Below, in pieces: positions 7,525 to 14,423 of a stretch of DNA of 21,249 bases. A program made the translations under genes and the position numbers. The stretch is from UBA3818 sp051881895 (GTDB lineage Bacteria > Bacillota > Clostridia > Oscillospirales > Ruminococcaceae): contig JBJEQT010000019.1 in the NCBI GenBank assembly GCA_051881895.1, forward strand, positions 1 through 21,249. Direction: 5' to 3'. The notes under the pieces were generated by a model that worked only from the letters and a program-made list of their open reading frames with translations, searched no databases and was not told where the DNA came from. Numbering within the stretch: position 1 is the first letter of the stretch; every line of letters begins with the position of its first letter.

Positions 7525-7968
7525 TTATGCAATATGGAAAGACTGGTCGCTCTCCCGTTCCGAGAAAGAGCCATCCTCCATCACCGTGAAAAAGTGCGCA
7601 CTGGTAAATTTTCGCCACAGGTCCGGCAGGGGGGAATTCTGCTGGGCGGCCATACCAGTCACCACATTGACCGCTTTGCTTTCTTTGATAAATTTTGTCA
7701 GCTGGCGCATCGGTTCGTCAGAATACAGCACGGTCATTTCGGCGCCGTTTTCTTTGGACACCTGGAACAGATATTCCAGCGCCTTGGCATCGTTCTCGCT
7801 TAAATCAGGGCTGGAAACGTTGATCACCAGCAGCGATGTTTTGGAAAGTTCGGCAATCAGCCGCCCAGCACGGATCAGCCTCTCACAGTGGAATTGGTTG
7901 GTAACGCACACGACGGTATGCCGCCTGGTGGGGTGCTGCGTCTGCTCTGACAACGTCAGACGGTTCAT
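7525..7968 (-). CDS. Universal-stress-like protein resembling the KdpD Usp domain
   Basis: A 147-residue protein. The opening VVCVTNQFHCERLIRAGRLI followed by a beta strand (LLVINV) and later VLYSDEPM and NVVTGMAAQ has the alternating alpha/beta Rossmann-like pattern of UspA, and the sequence around ERLIRAG is especially like the Usp domain of KdpD sensor kinases. No histidine kinase or membrane part is attached. The usual G-2x-G-9x-G(S/T) nucleotide motif is not evident, so ATP binding is doubtful. The start is ATG at 7968, with GGAGGGATCCT just before; the open frame upstream to 8157 overlaps the end of rsmA and lacks a ribosome site. Role unknown; a signalling or K+-related function is inference from the family. 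Confidence 0.72.
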   Translation of the reverse strand: MNRLTLSEQTQHPTRRHTVVCVTNQFHCERLIRAGRLIAELSKTSLLVINVSSPDLSENDAKALEYLFQVSKENGAEMTVLYSDEPMRQLTKFIKESKAVNVVTGMAAQQNSPLPDLWRKFTSAHFFTVMEDGSFSERESDQSFHIA

Positions 7969-8140
7969 AGGATCCCTCCGTTTCGAAACGCCGGGGACAC
8001 TGCTTCCCGGTTCAATCTCCCAAAGCAGCCTGGCGGCTGCCCTCCGGCCGGCGGTTGGAACGCCTTTGCCGGATATTCTCTCTGTACTTTCAGCATACCA
8101 TATAAATATGAACAAATTATGCCTAAACCGGCTGGGGATT

Positions 8141-9016
8141 TTAAACTTTTTTGTCAAAAATTTCTTCGAAAATCTGTTCTGTCAACCGGCAGAAATCCTC
8201 CAACGTCAGTTCCTCCGCCCGCGCAGTAGGACGGATCTGCGCCCGTTCCAGCGCACAGGCCGTCTGTTCTTTGGTCAAAGGCAGCCCGGATGACAGGGAA
8301 TTGAGCAGCGTTTTTCTTCTCTGAGAAAACCCTGCCCGGATGATTTGGAAAAAAAGCTTTTCGTCCCGTGGCACTACAGCAGGTTCCGGTCGTACATCCA
8401 GCCGGATCACGGCGGAGTCAACCTCCGGCGCGGGCATAAAGCTGCCGCGGGATACCGAAAACAGCACCTGGGGTTTGGCGTAATAGCTGACCGCGGCGCT
8501 GAGCGCTCCCGCGTTCCGGCTTCCCGGCTCGGCACAGATGCGCGCAGCCGCTTCTTTTTGCACCATAACGGTGATCGCCCGTACCGGCAAGCGCGCTTCC
8601 AACAGGCTCATCACGATAGGCGACGTAATATAATAGGGAAGATTGGCGCAGACTACCACTTCCATACCGTCAAATTCCCGTTTGATCAGTTCTTTCAGAT
8701 CCAGCTTCAGTACATCGCCCTGTATCACGGTGACGTTATGAAATTCCGCCAGCGTTTCCGCCAGCACCGGCAGCAGGCGCTCATCCAGTTCCACAGCCAC
8801 CACTTTTTTTGCCCGGGAAGCCAGCTCCCAGGTAAGCACCCCCAAGCCCGGCCCGATCTCCAGCACGCCCACATCCGGACCAGCGCCGCCCAGTTCTGCA
8901 ATGCGGGGGCATACGGAAGGATTGATGATAAAATTCTGGCCGAGTTTTTTGGAAAAAGTAAACCCGTGCCGGGAAAGAATTTCCCGTACCGTTTTGATAT
9001 TCGACAACTGGGACAT
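8141..9016 (-). CDS. rsmA: 16S rRNA (adenine1518/1519-N6)-dimethyltransferase RsmA/KsgA
   Basis: A 291-residue SAM-dependent enzyme that dimethylates two adjacent adenines in the 3'-terminal helix of 16S rRNA during 30S maturation. It shows KKLGQNF (23-29) at the N terminus, SAM motif I LEIGPGLGVLT (about 52-62), E-L-D at the end of strand 2, and the catalytic NLPY motif at 125-128, followed by the family's FxPxPxVDSAV-like segment. Length is normal. ATG at 9016 follows AAGGGAGG by six bases. A near-consensus minus-strand promoter (9075-9103) starts transcription close to 9068, which rules out the longer frame beginning at 9076. Confidence 0.97.
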   Translation of the reverse strand: MSQLSNIKTVREILSRHGFTFSKKLGQNFIINPSVCPRIAELGGAGPDVGVLEIGPGLGVLTWELASRAKKVVAVELDERLLPVLAETLAEFHNVTVIQGDVLKLDLKELIKREFDGMEVVVCANLPYYITSPIVMSLLEARLPVRAITVMVQKEAAARICAEPGSRNAGALSAAVSYYAKPQVLFSVSRGSFMPAPEVDSAVIRLDVRPEPAVVPRDEKLFFQIIRAGFSQRRKTLLNSLSSGLPLTKEQTACALERAQIRPTARAEELTLEDFCRLTEQIFEEIFDKKV

Positions 9017-9074
9017 AAAACGCCTCCCTTGCTGAGCGCCGCTTCCGGCACAGACCCGGCGCTTCTCCTTTTTC

Positions 9075-9103
9075 ATTTTACCACATCCGCCAGCCGTTTA
9101 CAA
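9075..9103 (-). promoter_or_regulatory. Sigma-A promoter for rsmA
   Basis: Minus strand: TTGTAA (9103-9098), 17-bp spacer, TAAAAT (9080-9075), with the rsmA ATG about 60 bases downstream. It is back to back with the dCMP deaminase promoter. Confidence 0.7.
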
Positions 9104-9111
9104 AATGTCCA

Positions 9112-9140
9112 TTGCAAAAAGGGGAAAAATCTTTTATGAT
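9112..9140 (+). promoter_or_regulatory. Sigma-A promoter for the dCMP deaminase gene
   Basis: TTGCAA (9112-9117), 17-bp spacer, TATGAT (9135-9140), about 37 bases before the ATG at 9177. Confidence 0.7.
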
Positions 9141-9176
9141 AAGGATAACCGCTGGCGACAAGGAGGCGAGCCGAAA

Positions 9177-9668
9177 ATGACACGAAGAGATAAAATCAAC
9201 TATTATTTGGATATCGCGGAGACGGTGCTGAGCCGGGGAACCTGCCTGCGCCGCCTGTATGGGGCGATTATCGTAAAAAACGACCAGATCATCTCCACCG
9301 GCTATGTGGGGGCGCCCCGCGGCCGGGCCAACTGCACCGATCTGGGATATTGCACGCGGGAGAAACTGCAGATTCCGCGGGGGCAGCGGTATGAATTGTG
9401 CCGTTCCGTTCATGCGGAAGCAAACGCGATCATCCACGCTTCCCGCGCGGACATGATCGGCGCCACCATGTATCTGGTCGGCCGGGAATGCGCTACCGGA
9501 GAATATGTTGCAAGCGCCAATTCCTGCGCCATGTGCAAGCGCATGATCATCAACGCCGGGATCGATACCGTGATTGTCCGGGATGACAAAGAACACTTCC
9601 GGGTGATTTCGGTCAAGGATGAATGGGTGGAAAAAGACGAGTCGTTGGAGGGGTCTTTGGGGTATTGA
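9177..9668 (+). CDS. Deoxycytidylate (dCMP) deaminase, ComEB-like
   Basis: A 163-residue zinc-dependent deaminase that converts dCMP to dUMP, feeding thymidylate synthesis. The zinc site is H79-A-E81 (catalytic glutamate E81) plus C117 and C120 in SCAMCKRMIINAG. The substrate-binding GAPRGRANCTDLGYCTRE segment after strand 1 is characteristic of the ComEB/dCMP deaminase group. The usual PCxxC is SCAMC here, a mild variation. ATG at 9177 follows AAGGAGG by about ten bases. It stands alone, with its own promoter, and the following gene has another promoter immediately after the stop. Confidence 0.93.
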   Translation: MTRRDKINYYLDIAETVLSRGTCLRRLYGAIIVKNDQIISTGYVGAPRGRANCTDLGYCTREKLQIPRGQRYELCRSVHAEANAIIHASRADMIGATMYLVGRECATGEYVASANSCAMCKRMIINAGIDTVIVRDDKEHFRVISVKDEWVEKDESLEGSLGY

Positions 9669-9672
9669 CCTG

Positions 9673-9701
9673 TTGAGATTTCCCCCTTAACATGATATAC
9701 T
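9673..9701 (+). promoter_or_regulatory. Sigma-A promoter for the NERD-like gene
   Basis: TTGAGA (9673-9678), 17-bp spacer, TATACT (9696-9701), beginning four bases after the end of the dCMP deaminase gene. Confidence 0.75.
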
Positions 9702-9760
9702 GATAAAATAGGCTGCGTTTTGTGGCTAATGAAATGATTTTTGATGAAGGATGATGCTTT

Positions 9761-10372
9761 TTGCCGAACTGGAACCTTTCAAATGAAGCCACGCTGGCGG
9801 TGGGGCTCACCGCAACGGCGCTGGTGCTTTTGCTGATTTTGTGGTTGATTCGCCGCAGCACCAACCCTAAGGTCTGCCGCCGGAAAGTAACCGCGCTGCT
9901 GAAGCGCTATGCCGGCATCCGGCAATTTAAGGTGTTGGCCGATTTGGATCTGGAATACGAGGGGAAAAAGGCCCATTTCGATCAGGTGCTGATTGGATTT
10001 TACGGCATTTCCTTTATTACCTGCCTGAGCGAATCCGTTGCCTATTACGGACAGGAGCAGGATGAAAAATGGAGCCGGGTAGACGGCAGCAAAAAAGAAT
10101 ATTTCCCCAACCCCCTGATAGCGGGAGAAAAGGGGATCGATACGGTGCGTCAGATTTTTTCCAAAAACCAGGTTTACAACATTCAGATGGAACATCTGGT
10201 GGTTTTCGCGGGCGCCCGCAAAAAAACAGAGGTATATGTCAAAGCTTCGGCCCCGGTACTGAAGCGAAAGGAACTGCAGCAGCTGCTTGGCCGGGTTAAA
10301 TATCAAAAAGACAACAGCGTCGACGTGGACCAGCTGGCCGCCCTTTTGGAAAAATACGCGAAAAAGGCTTGA
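9761..10372 (+). CDS. NERD-domain-like single-pass membrane protein
   Basis: A 203-residue protein. A hydrophobic segment at about 10-31 followed by RR forms one N-terminal membrane anchor. Residues about 54-165 resemble a NERD (nuclease-related) domain: FDQVLIGFYG (73-82) matches the qiDhvvigpsG strand-turn, a W at 104 and an NPL motif at 117-119 also fit. The E-x-K of the nuclease core should follow FYGISFI but reads TCLSES, so catalysis is doubtful. The start is TTG at 9761, ten bases after AAGGA (9747-9751); the nearby ATGs at 9751 and 9754 are out of frame. Function unknown; the fold assignment is by motif resemblance only. Confidence 0.7.
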   Translation: MPNWNLSNEATLAVGLTATALVLLLILWLIRRSTNPKVCRRKVTALLKRYAGIRQFKVLADLDLEYEGKKAHFDQVLIGFYGISFITCLSESVAYYGQEQDEKWSRVDGSKKEYFPNPLIAGEKGIDTVRQIFSKNQVYNIQMEHLVVFAGARKKTEVYVKASAPVLKRKELQQLLGRVKYQKDNSVDVDQLAALLEKYAKKA

Positions 10373-10389
10373 GCCGCGTCTGTCTTAGC

Positions 10390-10418
10390 TTGACAAATTT
10401 TTTGTGTCCTTTTATAAT
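10390..10418 (+). promoter_or_regulatory. Perfect-consensus sigma-A promoter for the riboswitch/OadB unit
   Basis: TTGACA (10390-10395), a 17-bp spacer and TATAAT (10413-10418): both hexamers are exact consensus. Predicted start near 10425, directly before the structured leader. Such a strong promoter with a downstream terminator suggests that control is at the level of termination. Confidence 0.9.
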
Positions 10419-10424
10419 GCAATG

Positions 10425-10518
10425 TGTAAAAGGGAGTAGCAAGCAGCGGTTTCGCTGTAGTATTCTGCGTCAGTCCGAATCGAAATTCCGCAGATGCTCT
10501 AAGTTGCAAGACTTTTAT
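10425..10518 (+). ncRNA. Candidate yybP-ykoY (Mn2+) riboswitch aptamer
   Basis: The leader opens with AAAAGGGAGTAGC (10428-10440) and closes with TTGCAAGACTTTT (10504-10516). These bookends match, from memory, the conserved ends of the yybP-ykoY family (AAGGGGAGUAGC ... GCAAGACCUU). P1 would be AAAAG (10428-10432) / CTTTT (10512-10516). Two hairpins lie between: CAGCG (10444-10448) / CGCTG (10453-10457), and TCTGCG (10464-10469) / CGCAGA (10489-10494) enclosing GTCAGTCC. The 3' strand of P1 is also the 5' strand of the terminator that follows, the layout of an ON switch. The family binds Mn2+ and controls metal exporters. One G fewer than usual in the GGGGAG run is a reservation. A Na+-sensing or other class is the alternative. 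Confidence 0.65.
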
Positions 10519-10552
10519 TATGGTGCAAAAGCCATAATAAAAGTCTTTTTTT
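10508..10552 (+). terminator. Intrinsic terminator / expression platform before oadB-like gene
   Basis: A perfect 14-bp stem (10510-10523 with 10532-10545) with loop TGCAAAAG and a run of seven T after it. The 5' arm starts inside the aptamer's closing helix, so aptamer folding and terminator folding exclude each other. It ends about 93 bases before the ATG at 10646. Confidence 0.9.
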
Positions 10553-10645
10553 GTTGCCCCAAACACCTGTTTTTCATTCTGGCGTATCAGTTTTCCGTCC
10601 AAAAAGTTTCTATTGCCGTAACCGGCAGGAAAGGAGTTTTCACAA

Positions 10646-11776
10646 ATGGCAGATCTGTTCAGCAATGTGACCCAGATCCAATGGCAAATGGTCGTGATGT
10701 GGGCTATCGGCGGTCTTTTGATCTGGCTGGCAATCAAGAAGGAAATGGAGCCGACGCTTCTTTTACCCATGGGCTTCGGCGCGATCCTGGTAAACCTGCC
10801 CTGGTCCGGCGCAGTGGATCAGGCCTATCCCACCGGCGTGGAGCATGGGCCGATTGACGTATTGTTTCACGCGGGCATCGCCAACGAGCTGTTCCCGCTT
10901 TTGCTGTTCATCGGCATCGGCGCCATGATCGATTTTGGGCCTTTGCTGGCCAATCCTAAGATGATGCTCTTTGGCGCGGCGGCCCAATTCGGCATCTTTT
11001 TCACCCTGAGCCTGGCGCGCTTTTTGGGCTTTTCTCTGGAAGATGCGGCTTCCATCGCCATTATCGGTGCGGCAGACGGCCCCACTTCCATCTTTGTTTC
11101 CCAATATTTTCACTCCAATTATATCGGCGCGATTATCGTTGCCGCCTATTCCTACATGGCGCTGGTTCCCATCGTGCAGCCGGCGGTCATCAAGCTGATT
11201 ACCACCAAAAAAGAACGGCAGATCAAGATGGATTATGCCGCGTCGGCAGTATCCAAGCCGGTACGCATTCTGTTTCCCATCCTGATTACCGCGATCGCCG
11301 GCATCCTGGCGCCCCGCTCGGTTGCGCTGGTTGGCTTTTTGATGTTCGGCAACCTGATTCGGGAATGCGGCGTTCTGGACAGCCTGTCCCAATCTGCCCA
11401 AAAAGAACTGGCCAATTTGATTACGCTGCTGTTGGGACTCACGGTCTCCACCAAAATGCAGTGGCAGGCTTTTTTGAATCCGCAGACCCTTATGATTATG
11501 GGGCTTGGCCTGGTCGCCTTTATTTTTGACACAGCAGGCGGCGTGCTGTTCGCGAAATTCCTCAATCTGTTCTCCAAAAAGAAAATCAACCCCATGATCG
11601 GCGCGGCAGGTATTTCCGCGTTTCCCATGTCCTCCCGTGTCGTGCACAAAATGGGATTGGCAGAAGACCCCAGCAATTTTTTGCTGATGCATGCGGCAGC
11701 AGCCAATGTTTCCGGTCAAATCGCCTCGGTCATCGCCGGGGGGCTGATCATCACCCTTGTTTCCAACGCGCTGTAA
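10646..11776 (+). CDS. Na+-translocating decarboxylase beta subunit (OadB/GcdB family)
   Basis: A 376-residue polytopic membrane protein. It carries the family's signatures: GIGAMIDFGPLLANP (90-104), the ion-binding motif GAADGPTSIF (141-150) with D144, FGNLIRECGV (234-243), FDTAGGVLFAKFLNLFSKKKINP (about 294-316), SAFPMSSRVV and the C-terminal LLMHAAAANVSGQIAS. In known pumps this subunit couples decarboxylation of carboxybiotin to Na+ export. Here no alpha (carboxyltransferase) or biotin carrier gene is adjacent. The usual HAMGPNV near the C terminus reads HAAAANV. ATG follows AAAGGAG by about nine bases. Expression is probably gated by the riboswitch/terminator upstream. It may work with the 43-residue peptide encoded 15 bases later. 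Confidence 0.93.
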   Translation: MADLFSNVTQIQWQMVVMWAIGGLLIWLAIKKEMEPTLLLPMGFGAILVNLPWSGAVDQAYPTGVEHGPIDVLFHAGIANELFPLLLFIGIGAMIDFGPLLANPKMMLFGAAAQFGIFFTLSLARFLGFSLEDAASIAIIGAADGPTSIFVSQYFHSNYIGAIIVAAYSYMALVPIVQPAVIKLITTKKERQIKMDYAASAVSKPVRILFPILITAIAGILAPRSVALVGFLMFGNLIRECGVLDSLSQSAQKELANLITLLLGLTVSTKMQWQAFLNPQTLMIMGLGLVAFIFDTAGGVLFAKFLNLFSKKKINPMIGAAGISAFPMSSRVVHKMGLAEDPSNFLLMHAAAANVSGQIASVIAGGLIITLVSNAL

Positions 11777-11791
11777 AAGGAGGATTTTACC

Positions 11792-11923
11792 ATGTTCAAT
11801 CTACAGGCCTTGCTGGACAGCTTGCCCATGATGGGGTATGGCATGCTGGGGATTTTTATCGCTGTCGCGGTTATTATTCTGGCAGTTATGATTCTGGGAA
11901 AAATCTTTCCCGCGAAAAAATAA
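11792..11923 (+). CDS. 43-residue membrane peptide, OadG-related small subunit
   Basis: A very short gene: ATG at 11792, nine bases after AAGGAGG, stop TAA at 11921-11923. The peptide opens with MFNLQALLDSLPMMGYGMLG, then one hydrophobic helix (about 16-37) and a basic tail ending FPAKK. The G-x-G-M-x-G-I-F pattern after a short amphipathic start is that of small OadG-related subunits, shrunk to the membrane helix only; the long hydrophilic C-terminal part of classical OadG is absent. It is translationally close to the OadB-type gene and followed by a terminator, so the two form one operon. I infer that it stabilises or completes the beta subunit. Confidence 0.85.
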   Translation: MFNLQALLDSLPMMGYGMLGIFIAVAVIILAVMILGKIFPAKK

Positions 11924-11935
11924 CGGCAAACCCGC

Positions 11936-11978
11936 AGCAAAAAGCCGTTGGCTTAGTGGCCAACGGCTTTTTTATTTT
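11936..11978. terminator. Bidirectional intrinsic terminator
   Basis: A perfect 10-bp stem AGCCGTTGGC (11943-11952) / GCCAACGGCT (11959-11968), loop TTAGTG, then TTTTTTATTTT on the plus strand; the A-run before the stem gives a U-run for the minus strand. It separates the OadB operon from the convergent spoVAF gene. Confidence 0.92.
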
Positions 11979-11987
11979 GCTTTCTCC

Positions 11988-13370
11988 TTACTGATTTTCC
12001 AGTTTGCGGCGGACAAAAACACGTTTGAAATCCCGGGCGTTAAACGGGATGAGCGGATACAGATAGCTTTTGCCCGACAGCGTTCGGGTGCTGCACAGAA
12101 TGACGAGGAACAGGACGGTTCCTCCCAAAAAGCCCCACAAGCCAAAACAGCCGGTCAGGATCAATAGCCCCAACCTGGCAAATTTAAAGGCGAACCCCAG
12201 TTCCAGGCTTGGCTGGGCATAATTGGCGATGGCGGTAAAGGCGGCATACAAAATCGTTTCCGGCACAAACCATCCGGACTGAACCGCAAAATCCCCCAGC
12301 AGCAAAGCCCCGATGATACTCAAAGAGTTGCTCATAATGCTCGGTGTATTGGTCGAAGCCATCCGAAGGCCGTCCACCGCGAATTCCAGCACCAAAAGCT
12401 GCGCCAAAATCGGCACGCCGTTGGGCTCTGACACGCCGATAAACGCCAGCCAAGGCGGTATCCATTGGGGATGTTCCACCAACAAAAGCCACAGCGGCGT
12501 TAAAAATAGGGTCAGCAGAAAGATGACAATGCGGGTGATTCGCAGATAGGTGCCGGTAATCGGCGGAAAATAATAGTCATCCGCCTCCCGGAAAAAATCA
12601 AAGATGCCCGACGGCAAAATCATGGCGGAAGGGGAGTTGTCCACCAGGATGACAATGCGCCCCTCCAACAGGGCGGCGGAGGCGGTATCCGGCCTCTCGG
12701 TATAGCGTGTCTTAGGGAAAGGATTGTGCCATTTGGTGGAGATCAGCGCTTCGGCCAGGCTTTCCTGGCTCATCGTCAGCCCCTGTACCTGGATGTGGCT
12801 GATCCGCTCTTTTATCCGCCCGACCAGCTCCAAATCCGCCCGGTCCTCCATATAGCAGACCACAATATCTGTGTGGGAACTTTCCCCCGCGGACTGGATA
12901 GACATGACAAGCTTGGGATCCCGGATCCGGCGGCGAATCAGAGCGGTATTAAAGACTACCGTCTCTACGAATCCGTCCCGGCTGCCCCGCAGCACTTTAT
13001 CTTTTTCCGGCTCCTCCACGCCGCGGACCGGATAGGTCCGGACGTCGACAAGCGCACAGGCGGAAAACCCCTCGATAAACAGCCCCAGGTTTCCCGACAG
13101 GATGGCGGTGCAGGCCGCTTCCAGCCTGTCCTCATCCGCAACTTCAACATAAGGGATGATTCTGCGGGCAAAGCTTTGCATATCCGGTACATCCTCCCAA
13201 ACGGAAGGGTCCAGTTTGAGAAAATACTCCAGCATTTTCTCCATTACCTCGTCTTTGATCATCCCGTCCACAAACAGGAGGGCGCAGCGGCGCCCCGCGA
13301 TTTCCGTGTTCCGGCAAACCAGGTCAAAGGATTTTTCCGGCTGAAGAATCCCCAAAATTTTTTCCAGCAC
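11988..13370 (-). CDS. spoVAF: Stage V sporulation protein AF (GerA-family germination protein)
   Basis: A 460-residue GerA-family membrane protein of the spore inner membrane. The soluble N-terminal half contains RGSRDGF (128-134), NTALIRRRIRDP (141-152) and NPFPKTRYTERPD (216-228), followed by ILVDNSPSAMILPS. The hydrophobic C-terminal half has several helices (about 279-299, 316-333, 346-362, 368-386, 399-427) and ends with YPLIPFN. The YTERPD and LVDNSPS segments and the IPFN ending match SpoVAF better than GerAA-type receptors. SpoVAF is linked to DPA/ion release amplification in germination. No other spoVA gene is next to it. The start is GTG at 13370 preceded by AAAGGGGG; no ATG is in a better position. 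It is slightly shorter than the Bacillus protein at the C terminus. Confidence 0.9.
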   Translation of the reverse strand: MLEKILGILQPEKSFDLVCRNTEIAGRRCALLFVDGMIKDEVMEKMLEYFLKLDPSVWEDVPDMQSFARRIIPYVEVADEDRLEAACTAILSGNLGLFIEGFSACALVDVRTYPVRGVEEPEKDKVLRGSRDGFVETVVFNTALIRRRIRDPKLVMSIQSAGESSHTDIVVCYMEDRADLELVGRIKERISHIQVQGLTMSQESLAEALISTKWHNPFPKTRYTERPDTASAALLEGRIVILVDNSPSAMILPSGIFDFFREADDYYFPPITGTYLRITRIVIFLLTLFLTPLWLLLVEHPQWIPPWLAFIGVSEPNGVPILAQLLVLEFAVDGLRMASTNTPSIMSNSLSIIGALLLGDFAVQSGWFVPETILYAAFTAIANYAQPSLELGFAFKFARLGLLILTGCFGLWGFLGGTVLFLVILCSTRTLSGKSYLYPLIPFNARDFKRVFVRRKLENQ

Positions 13371-13473
13371 CCAAAAGCCCCCTTTCGGCGATTTTATTGT
13401 TCGCCAACCGGGTTCTTTTTATGCAAGGCCTTTAAATACTGCCGGGAAAGTCTGACCTTAACTGCACGCATAT

Positions 13474-13512
13474 CAAAAAAGAGCCCCTTCTGATCATCAG
13501 AGGCTCTTTTCC
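13474..13512 (-). terminator. Intrinsic terminator after the HAD hydrolase gene
   Basis: Stem AAAAGAGCC / GGCTCTTTT (13477-13485 with 13502-13510) with a further inner CTGAT/ATCAG pairing. On the minus strand it is followed by TTTTTT. It ends the transcript of the gene that stops at 13521. Confidence 0.85.
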
Positions 13513-13520
13513 TGCCGCAT

Positions 13521-14363
13521 CTACCATTCGCCTTTTGATTCCAAATCCAGAAGATATTGGATTACGCCGTCTTCCGTATTGGCCGGAATCACTTGATCGG
13601 CGCAGTTGAGCACATCCGCCGTAGCATTTGCCACCGCGCAGAACAGGTCCGCTTCACCAGCCATCGCCAGATCATTGTGGTTGTCCCCGAAAGCGACCAC
13701 CCGGTCCGCGCCGACCATCTGGCGAAGGACCCGGATAGACAGCCGTTTGTCCACCCCGCCCGCCTGGATTTCCAGATACCACAGAGGTTCATAGGTATCC
13801 AAATAGTATGAAAGCGTAAGGTTTGGGATTTTGGACATTTCTTCATAAATCCGGTCCATCTTTTCCTTTGGCCCCGGCATAGAGAAAAAAACGACCCGCT
13901 CTTCCCGCGCTGTTTCGGACAAAGACCGCACCTGCCGCCACTTTTTTTGCGGGAACTTTGACCGTTCGGCTGCAAACTGCCTTTCCCGCTCGGTCTTTAA
14001 GCTGGTGTAACAGGCAAACAACTGCTGATCCCGATAGGTATACATGGTGTTGTTCAGCTCGTACTTTTCCATTATGCAGGCTGCCTGCACCGCCGCTTCC
14101 GGGTCGATATCCATCACCTGGACAAATTTGGCCGCATTGTAATCGTAATAAATGACCCCATTGAACAGGGCGATCGGTACGTTCAGCCTCAGGCCCTCCA
14201 GAATGCCGATCACCGTTCCGGTGCTGCGGGCGCTGGAGATGGAAAAGCACAGCCCTTTTTCGATCATGCGGTTCAGCTCACGCACCGCGTAGGGGGATAA
14301 CGTCGCATCGTTTTGCAGCAAAGTCCCGTCCAAATCGGAAAGATACAGGGTTTTGGAACGCAT
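13521..14363 (-). CDS. Cof-type HAD-superfamily phosphatase
   Basis: A 280-residue cytosolic enzyme of the HAD type IIB (Cof) group. Motif I is YLSDLDGTLL with nucleophile D10 and acid D12; motif II serine lies in SISSAR (41-46); K206 is motif III; motif IV is GDNHND (226-231). The cap domain sits between (about 85-195), as in phosphatases acting on sugar phosphates or other small phosphorylated metabolites. The substrate cannot be read. The start at 14363 (MRSK) follows GGAGG by five bases; an ATG four codons upstream has no ribosome site. It is 60 bp behind the GatD-like gene but an intrinsic terminator lies in the gap. Confidence 0.92.
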   Translation of the reverse strand: MRSKTLYLSDLDGTLLQNDATLSPYAVRELNRMIEKGLCFSISSARSTGTVIGILEGLRLNVPIALFNGVIYYDYNAAKFVQVMDIDPEAAVQAACIMEKYELNNTMYTYRDQQLFACYTSLKTERERQFAAERSKFPQKKWRQVRSLSETAREERVVFFSMPGPKEKMDRIYEEMSKIPNLTLSYYLDTYEPLWYLEIQAGGVDKRLSIRVLRQMVGADRVVAFGDNHNDLAMAGEADLFCAVANATADVLNCADQVIPANTEDGVIQYLLDLESKGEW

Positions 14364-14379
14364 ACAAACCTCCATCGCA

Positions 14380-14414
14380 AAAAACAGCCGGTTTCGGCAC
14401 AGCGCCGAAACCGG
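14380..14414 (-). terminator. Intrinsic terminator between gatD-like and HAD genes
   Basis: A perfect 11-bp stem CCGGTTTCGGC (14388-14398) / GCCGAAACCGG (14404-14414) with loop ACAGC; read on the minus strand it is followed by CTGTTTTTTG. The U-run ends only a few bases before the ribosome site of the HAD gene, leaving no room for a promoter in between. Confidence 0.85.
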
Positions 14415-14423
14415 GCCGCTATC

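Noticed and set aside
7969..8140. A c-di-AMP (ydaO-type) riboswitch before the KdpD-like Usp gene
   Set aside because: A CCGGAGG followed by a hairpin and GGGAGATTGAA is suggestive, but the later conserved CCGACAGCTAAC-type segment is absent.
10763..11719. A 318-residue open frame opposite the OadB-type gene
   Set aside because: It is the antisense shadow of a strongly conserved membrane protein; its Gln/Arg/His-rich translation has no motif and no ribosome site.
12726..13493. A 255-residue open frame opposite spoVAF
   Set aside because: Antisense shadow; it runs through the GTG start region and the terminator beyond it without any protein-family signal.
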